From Lachnospiraceae bacterium (GTDB lineage: Bacteria > Bacillota > Clostridia > Lachnospirales > Lachnospiraceae): 10,967 nt of DNA. The notes beneath the pieces are model-generated. The model did not search any database. It had not been told where the DNA came from and was given only the letters and a program-made list of their open reading frames with translations. The position numbers and the translations under genes are program-made. Location: positions 1 through 10,967 of the forward strand of contig CAAGRM010000205.1 of NCBI GenBank assembly GCA_900772675.1. Direction: 5' to 3'. Positions 6,897-10,967 of the stretch are shown piece after piece (position 1 is the stretch's first letter; the number at the start of each line of letters is the position of its first letter).

Positions 6897-6924
6897 GAAT
6901 AAAAAACGAAAACCTTCATATAAT
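6897..6924 (+). promoter_or_regulatory. Candidate sigma-E promoter of yabPQ
   Basis: GAATAAA (6897-6903), a 13-bp spacer and CATATAAT (6917-6924) resemble the Bacillus sigma-E consensus (KMATATT, 13-15 bp, CATACAHT) at 5/7 and 7/8 positions. The -10 also contains TATAAT (6919-6924), but no matching vegetative -35 stands 17 bp upstream. The expected start is near 6931. In Bacillus subtilis yabP and yabQ are sigma-E-dependent genes. The -10 lies inside the left arm of the hairpin at 6909-6953. Confidence 0.55.
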
Positions 6925-6956
6925 GGGTGTATAGACCGTTGTATGGAGGTTTTTTT
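6909..6956 (+). terminator. Intrinsic terminator of hup-rqcP whose right arm holds the yabP ribosome site
   Basis: Positions 6909-6926 pair without interruption with 6936-6953: 18 bp, of which three are G-U, around the 9-nt loop GUGUAUAGA. The right arm runs into a T tract (6950-6956). This is the form of a rho-independent terminator for the upstream operon. The same right arm contains GGAGG (6945-6949), the Shine-Dalgarno of yabP, which would be fully base-paired in any read-through RNA. RNA started in the loop by the 6897-6924 promoter would have no left arm. Confidence 0.75.
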
Positions 6957-6957
6957 C

Positions 6958-7236
6958 ATGGGAGAGACAGGAGAACAGGAACACCGTCTGATGCTGGAAC
7001 AACGAAAAATGCTTTCGCTTGGCGGCGTGCAGGATGTCAAAAGCTTCGACGAGAACGAAGTTTTGCTCGTGACCGTCTGCGGCATTCTCACCATTCGGGG
7101 AAAAGCGCTGCACGTGAGCCGGCTGGAACTGGAAAAGGGCGAGGCAGACATCGAGGGCAGCATCGACAGTCTGGTCTATTCGGAACACAGGTCGCTGCAG
7201 AAGAAGGGATCTGCACTTGCGCGGCTGTTCCGGTAA
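6958..7236 (+). CDS. yabP: Sporulation protein YabP
   Basis: A 92-aa member of the YabP family, needed for a mother-cell step of sporulation; biochemical role not established. Family-like sequence is clear: RKMLSLGGVQDVKSFDE, then LTIRGKALHVSRLELEKGE, then EGSIDSLVYSE. The protein looks like a compact beta-rich fold with no membrane segment. The start is ATG 6958, 8 nt after GGAGG (6945-6949); the in-frame ATG at 6943 would overlap the ribosome site itself. It lies directly upstream of yabQ (3 nt gap), the usual pairing. A sigma-E-like promoter precedes it, and its ribosome site is embedded in a terminator-like hairpin, so expression is probably restricted to sporulation. Confidence 0.9.
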   Translation: MGETGEQEHRLMLEQRKMLSLGGVQDVKSFDENEVLLVTVCGILTIRGKALHVSRLELEKGEADIEGSIDSLVYSEHRSLQKKGSALARLFR

Positions 7237-7239
7237 AAG

Positions 7240-7647
7240 ATGAGCGCGTATGTTATCCGGGAGCTGATTCTTCTTGCGTGTTCTATCTGGCAGGGAGCAG
7301 TCCTTGGATTCTGGTATGATCTGATCAGAACCGTGCGGAAACTGATCCGCCATAGCCATACAGCAGTGTCTGTGGAGGATCTTCTCTACTGGATTGCAGC
7401 AGCACTGTATCTGTTTGTGAAGATTTACGGGGAGAACCGTGGCATTCTCCGCGGTTATCTGTTCGGCGGTATTCTTGGCGGTGCGGTGCTGTATTACGCT
7501 TCGTTTGGCAGCTTTTTTTCCGAATTTCTGGCAAAAGGGATTCGAAAAACAGGACGAAGCCTTCTGTTTCCGGGAAAACAGTTTGTGAAAAATGTGAAAA
7601 AGAGGAGAAAAAGGTTGAAATTTCGAAGTAAGAACGGTAAGATGTAA
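7240..7647 (+). CDS. yabQ: Spore cortex biosynthesis protein YabQ
   Basis: A 135-aa integral membrane protein of the YabQ family, in Bacillus located at the outer forespore membrane and required for spore cortex formation. Three hydrophobic segments are visible at about residues 3-25, 46-63 and 70-92. They include WQGAVLGFWYDLIR, DLLYWIAAALYLFVKIYGENRGILRGYLFGGILGG and YYASFG. They are followed by a very basic C-terminal tail (NVKKRRKRLKFRSKNGK). It starts 3 nt after the yabP stop with no Shine-Dalgarno of its own, which suggests translational coupling to yabP. Its last codons overlap a candidate vegetative promoter for divIC. The family fit rests on membrane layout, motif likeness and position between yabP and divIC. 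Confidence 0.88.
   Translation: MSAYVIRELILLACSIWQGAVLGFWYDLIRTVRKLIRHSHTAVSVEDLLYWIAAALYLFVKIYGENRGILRGYLFGGILGGAVLYYASFGSFFSEFLAKGIRKTGRSLLFPGKQFVKNVKKRRKRLKFRSKNGKM
7615..7643 (+). promoter_or_regulatory. Candidate sigma-A promoter for divIC, inside the 3' end of yabQ
   Basis: TTGAAA (7615-7620), a 17-bp spacer and TAAGAT (7638-7643) give 5/6 and 4/6 matches to the vegetative consensus. Transcription would begin near 7650, just after the yabQ stop. This would let the division gene divIC be expressed in growing cells, when the sporulation-specific yabPQ are off. Confidence 0.5.
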
Positions 7648-7751
7648 TTATACACGTAAAAAAATCAGACGAGTCGGTGAAAGAAAAAAACGGACATCCG
7701 GCAGAAATTAAAAAAACGGCTCGGATCAGAATAGAAAGCAAGGGGAAAAAC

Positions 7752-8081
7752 ATGAAAAAAGGGGAAAAAACGACTCCCGTTCGGAAGAAAAAAGCCGAAA
7801 AAAAGCGCCGTACGACAGAACTTTCCATTACGATTGTTCTGTGCCTGCTAGTCGGAGTGCTTACCGTAAAAGGAATCAGCCTTCAGCAGAAAGTCAATGC
7901 CAACGCGTCACGGATTTCCAGTCTGAACAGTCAGATCGAGAAGGAAAAGCAGCGTACCGATGAAATTGACGACTTAAAAGAATATATGCAGACCGATGAA
8001 TACATAGAAAAAACAGCAAGAGAAAAGCTTGGCATGGTAAAGGATAACGAGATTTTATTTAAAGAATCAAAATCGAAATAA
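7752..8081 (+). CDS. divIC: Septum formation initiator, FtsB/DivIC family
   Basis: A bitopic cell-division protein of the FtsB/DivIC family, which joins FtsL and DivIB/FtsQ in the divisome. The layout is typical: a short, very basic cytoplasmic N-terminus (KKGEKTTPVRKKKAEKKRR), one transmembrane helix at about residues 24-41 (LSITIVLCLLVGVLTVKG), and an extracytoplasmic coiled coil at about 43-72 (LQQKVNANASRISSLNSQIEKEKQ). The family-type ending is YIEKTAREKLGMVKDNEILF. I chose ATG 7752 (109 aa) because AAGGGG (7740-7745) lies 6 nt upstream. A GTG at 7677 would add 25 mostly basic residues and has no good ribosome site. The position between yabQ and spoIIE is the conserved one. Confidence 0.88.
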   Translation: MKKGEKTTPVRKKKAEKKRRTTELSITIVLCLLVGVLTVKGISLQQKVNANASRISSLNSQIEKEKQRTDEIDDLKEYMQTDEYIEKTAREKLGMVKDNEILFKESKSK

Positions 8082-8159
8082 CACAATCAGATAAAGAGAG
8101 GGCATGCTTTCGAGGCCCCTTTCAAGTTGGAAAGTCAGAACAGAAAGGAGGAGCGAAAG

Positions 8160-9641
8160 ATGCCGGAGTGGATCATTGCTATGTTCCTGATCGGCGCATT
8201 GCTGTCAGCAGGGGACATGGCTAAAATTTTTTTGGAAGCCAGAAGAAGCCGTCGGGAAGCGGCTGTCTACGACAATCATCCGCAGAAGCTGCAGATGGAG
8301 CATTATGCGGATTCGTTCCGTGTTCTGGCAGAAAGCTTTTATGAAATGCCGTCAAAGAGTGTGATGCCGGATGCGGGGCGTGTGGACAGGATTTTGGAAA
8401 AAGAACAGCAGGAGGTCTGCAGAAGCTGTGCGAAGGCATCGTGGTGCTGGGAACAGTATGGGAATCTGACACGTGAGCGGTGTCAGGAGCTTCTGCAGAC
8501 AATCGCAGATGGTGATGAGGATGAGATCGTCCGTGCAAAAGGGGAATGGAACGCGACCTGCCTGAATGGAACACGTTTCCTGGAACTTTTCCGGAGCCGT
8601 TACCAGATGGAGCGCCAGAGTGCATTCTGGTCGGGACGCATAGCAGAGAGCCGCCGTGTGGTGGCAGAACAGCTCAGTGAGATCGCGGGAATTATGGATC
8701 GTGCGGCGAGTGATCTGTACAGTCTGAACAGCCTGCCGGACGAGCTTTCGGAAAAAATCTGCCGTCAGATGAAGAAAAATGGTGCCACAGTGCAGAAAAT
8801 CTGGCTTCAGGAGCGCCCGAAGGAGCATCTGCAGATCTATATGACCGTAAAAGCAGGGCGCCGTTGCCGGATCACGCTGCGCCAGATGGCGGAGATGCTT
8901 GGAAAGCTCTGCGGAATTCCGATGGTTGCGGTACGCAATGGCTCACAGACACTGAATGGGGAATATCAGACCATTCTGTTTCAGGAGGATGTGAAATTTC
9001 AGGTTCTCTACGGAGTAGGAAGGATTACCAAGGAACAGGAAAGTATTTCCGGGGACAATTACAGCGTGCTCTGTGAGAATGGGCAGTTCATCCTGTGCCT
9101 GTCGGATGGAATGGGATCCGGCCTGGAGGCAAACAAAGAAAGTGAGATCGTTGTGGAGCTGTTTGAACAGTTTCTGCGTGCGGGATTTCTGCGGGAAACA
9201 GCAGCACGGATGATCAATTCCATGCTGCTGCTCCAGCCAAAGGAAGGGATGTTTTCTACCTTTGATGTTGCGTCCGTCAATTTGTATACAGGTGTCTGCA
9301 GCTTTTTGAAGGGCGGTGCATCACCGACGTTTCTTCGGCGGGATACCTGGGTGGAGGTTGTAGAGTCAACCAGCCTTGCTGCAGGTCTTGTTTCACCGAT
9401 GGATTTTGATACAACAACGAAAAAGATGTATGATGGCGACTATCTGGTTATGATGACAGATGGTGTGCTGGATGCGCTTCCGGGGGAGAAAACAGAGCAG
9501 ATGAAACAGCTGCTTCTCGGAGTAAAAAGCAGCGAACCGCGGGAAGTGGCCCGGGAGCTTTTAGAGCGTGTACTGCGTCTGAACGGATGTCGGGCCAGGG
9601 ATGATATGACGGTTCTGGTTGCCAGAATCTGGAAAAAATGA
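8160..9641 (+). CDS. spoIIE: Stage II sporulation protein E, PP2C-type phosphatase, short form
   Basis: SpoIIE dephosphorylates the anti-anti-sigma factor SpoIIAA-P at the asymmetric septum and so activates sigma-F in the forespore. The C-terminal PP2C domain is complete: SGDNYS (D299), SDGMGSG (D316), FSTFDVASVNL, MMTDGVLDALP (D434) and RDDMTVLVARI (D481-D482). It aligns by eye with Bacillus SpoIIE. The central region keeps a cysteine pattern CRSCAKASWCW (C87, C90, C96) plus C108. It is 493 aa, against 827 aa in Bacillus subtilis. The usual roughly ten-helix membrane domain is missing and only one short hydrophobic segment (about residues 4-18) followed by RRSRR remains. The start is ATG 8160, 8 nt after AAAGGAGG (8144-8151); a TTG at 8127 would add only 11 hydrophilic residues. 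It sits between divIC and tilS, as in other Firmicutes. Confidence 0.9.
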   Translation: MPEWIIAMFLIGALLSAGDMAKIFLEARRSRREAAVYDNHPQKLQMEHYADSFRVLAESFYEMPSKSVMPDAGRVDRILEKEQQEVCRSCAKASWCWEQYGNLTRERCQELLQTIADGDEDEIVRAKGEWNATCLNGTRFLELFRSRYQMERQSAFWSGRIAESRRVVAEQLSEIAGIMDRAASDLYSLNSLPDELSEKICRQMKKNGATVQKIWLQERPKEHLQIYMTVKAGRRCRITLRQMAEMLGKLCGIPMVAVRNGSQTLNGEYQTILFQEDVKFQVLYGVGRITKEQESISGDNYSVLCENGQFILCLSDGMGSGLEANKESEIVVELFEQFLRAGFLRETAARMINSMLLLQPKEGMFSTFDVASVNLYTGVCSFLKGGASPTFLRRDTWVEVVESTSLAAGLVSPMDFDTTTKKMYDGDYLVMMTDGVLDALPGEKTEQMKQLLLGVKSSEPREVARELLERVLRLNGCRARDDMTVLVARIWKK

Positions 9642-9669
9642 AGAAACAAAAAATAACAGGAGTACAAAA

Positions 9670-10967
9670 ATGCAAAAGAAAGTAAAAGCCTTTATGGAGC
9701 AGTATCATATGGTGGAAGAGGGAGATTTCATACTTCTCGGACTTTCCGGCGGTGCGGATTCTGTCTGTCTGTTTCATATGATGCGGAAGCTGCGGGAAAC
9801 CCTCGGCTTTTCCATGATGGCCGTCCATGTAAACCATAACCTGCGCGGAGCGGAAGCCGATCGCGACGCTGCGTTTGCGGAAATGCTGTGCCGGGAATAT
9901 CAAATTCCGTTTGAACTGTATTCCTGTCCGGTGGAGGAGATTGCGCAGACGGAACACCTCTCTTTTGAGGAGGCAGGACGAAAAGCAAGACAGGAAGTCT
10001 TTGCAGCATGTGCAGCGGAACATCACGCAACAAAAATTGCACTGGCCCATCACCAGGACGATGTGGCAGAGACGATGCTGCACCATCTGGCGAGAGGAAC
10101 CTCTCTGGCAGGTCTGGCTTCGCTGCGACCGGTACGGCAGAATGTGATCCGGCCTCTTCTCTGTGTCGGACGGGAGGAGATCAAAAGGGAACTGAGACAA
10201 AACCAGTTTTCCTGGTGTGAGGACAGTACGAACGAGGAGGATACCTACACGCGGAACGGGATTCGTCATCATGTAATGCCGTATCTGGCAAAAGAGGTCA
10301 ATCCGCGTGCTGCTGCGCATATGGCACAGGCATCCCTCGATCTGCTGGAAACGGAGGAATACCTGGAAGAACAGACGGAACGATTGATGGAGCAGTATGC
10401 GTCGGTACAGGAAAATGCTGTTTTTTTAAAGGAGGAGGTGCAAAAGGAGGTTCCCCTTCTGCAGCGTTATGTTATCCGGAAAAGTCTGGAATGGCTGGCC
10501 GGAAAAAGGAAGGATCTTACACGGGAGCATCTGGAAGCAGTAAGAAATCTTCTGGAAAAACAAGTGGGAAAACAGGTGGATCTTCCGTATGGAATCACAG
10601 CGGTCCGGGAATATGAAACACTGTGTCTGAAAAAACAGAAAAGATGCCGGGAAAAAAGGTACAGGGAGCAGTGTGGTGGATGCGCGGTCCCGATTCCGGT
10701 TCCGACGTCCGGCGACAGACCTATCCGGGTTTCGTGCCATTTGAACTCTCTGTTTTCCGCGGAAAGTCCGGAAAGTGAGGAATATCAGATCAAAATTGCG
10801 AAAAAAACACCTGTTTTTCCCGAAAGAATTGAAGAAAAGAAGTATACGAAATGCTTTGACTGTGATAAAATAAAAGACGGTCTTGTCCTCCGCACGAGAA
10901 GAAGCGGAGACTATTTGAAAGTAACCGCAAAGGGCGGGAAAAAGAAACTAAAAGATTACATGATTGA
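9670..10967 (+). CDS. tilS: tRNA(Ile)-lysidine synthase (partial; C-terminus off the right edge)
   Basis: Uses ATP and lysine to convert C34 of tRNA-Ile (CAU anticodon) to lysidine, so that it reads AUA and is charged with isoleucine; essential in most bacteria. The N-type ATP pyrophosphatase P-loop is SGGADS (residues 26-31). It is followed by VHVNHNLRGAEADRDAAF, HHQDDVAETMLHHLARGTSLAGLASLRPV and the conserved RPLL. EDSTNEEDTYTRNGIRH follows, then a helical middle domain. The C-terminal TilS domain begins late (LRTRRSGDYLKVTAKGGKKKLKDYMI) and is cut by the window edge after 432 codons, so perhaps a few tens of residues are missing. The start is ATG 9670 with AGGAG (9658-9662) 7 nt upstream. 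It lies 28 nt after spoIIE and is probably cotranscribed with it, as in the Bacillus spoIIE-tilS-hpt-ftsH region. Confidence 0.96.
   Translation, partial: MQKKVKAFMEQYHMVEEGDFILLGLSGGADSVCLFHMMRKLRETLGFSMMAVHVNHNLRGAEADRDAAFAEMLCREYQIPFELYSCPVEEIAQTEHLSFEEAGRKARQEVFAACAAEHHATKIALAHHQDDVAETMLHHLARGTSLAGLASLRPVRQNVIRPLLCVGREEIKRELRQNQFSWCEDSTNEEDTYTRNGIRHHVMPYLAKEVNPRAAAHMAQASLDLLETEEYLEEQTERLMEQYASVQENAVFLKEEVQKEVPLLQRYVIRKSLEWLAGKRKDLTREHLEAVRNLLEKQVGKQVDLPYGITAVREYETLCLKKQKRCREKRYREQCGGCAVPIPVPTSGDRPIRVSCHLNSLFSAESPESEEYQIKIAKKTPVFPERIEEKKYTKCFDCDKIKDGLVLRTRRSGDYLKVTAKGGKKKLKDYMI

Noticed and set aside
8071..8115. Possible Spo0A boxes before spoIIE (AATCGAA at 8071-8077, TTTCGAG at 8109-8115)
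   Set aside because: Each matches the TGTCGAA-type box poorly (about 5 of 7, in opposite orientations), and no convincing sigma-A promoter is placed with them.
9448..10320. A 290-codon open frame on the minus strand
   Set aside because: It is antisense across the end of spoIIE and the start of tilS, both of which have unmistakable conserved motifs. The translation is rich in Cys, His, Arg and Ser, as in shadow frames.

Overview
The window looks like chromosome from a spore-forming, anaerobic Gram-positive of the class Clostridia, most likely Lachnospiraceae. The reasons are the gene families, the strong AGGAGG-type ribosome binding sites, mid-range GC, TTG starts and a conserved sporulation/cell-division gene block. 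It is ordinary core chromosome. I see no insertion sequence, phage gene, CRISPR array, tRNA or rRNA.

Layout, left to right. (1) 1-1332, minus strand: the 5' 444 codons of an AI-2E family membrane protein, cut by the left edge. (2) 1333-1539: divergent promoter region with a 31-bp near-perfect palindrome. (3) 1540-2883, plus: CCA-adding tRNA nucleotidyltransferase (cca), ending in a long hairpin that can terminate both converging transcripts. (4) 3003-4868, minus: a GH20 family beta-N-acetylhexosaminidase without a signal peptide. Its promoter is followed by a perfect 8-bp inverted repeat at the mRNA 5' end. (5) 5105-6088, plus: a CotS-like spore-coat kinase-fold protein with a candidate sigma-E promoter. 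(6) 6354-6876: HU (hup) and the S4-domain protein RqcP (yabO), driven by a near-consensus vegetative promoter. (7) 6958-7647: sporulation genes yabP and yabQ. (8) 7752-10967: divIC/ftsB, a short spoIIE and tilS, the last cut by the right edge.

The order rqcP-yabP-yabQ-divIC-spoIIE-tilS is the one known from Bacillus and Clostridia. It interleaves growth genes (HU, RqcP, DivIC, TilS) with sporulation genes (YabP, YabQ, SpoIIE). The most interesting signal is how the two seem to be kept apart. Between rqcP and yabP lies an uninterrupted 18-bp hairpin followed by a U run, a textbook intrinsic terminator. Its right arm contains the yabP Shine-Dalgarno, its left arm contains a sigma-E-like -10, and the expected sigma-E start falls in its loop. 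Read-through RNA from hup-rqcP would terminate or hide the yabP ribosome site. RNA begun at the sigma-E promoter would lack the left arm and leave the site free. A vegetative promoter in the 3' end of yabQ could then restart transcription for divIC-spoIIE-tilS.

SpoIIE here is also unusual. It has the full PP2C phosphatase domain and the cysteine-containing central region, but one short hydrophobic N-terminal segment in place of the usual multi-pass membrane domain. Promoter, hairpin and start-site assignments come from reading the sequence by eye. No folding energies, database searches or alignments were run.
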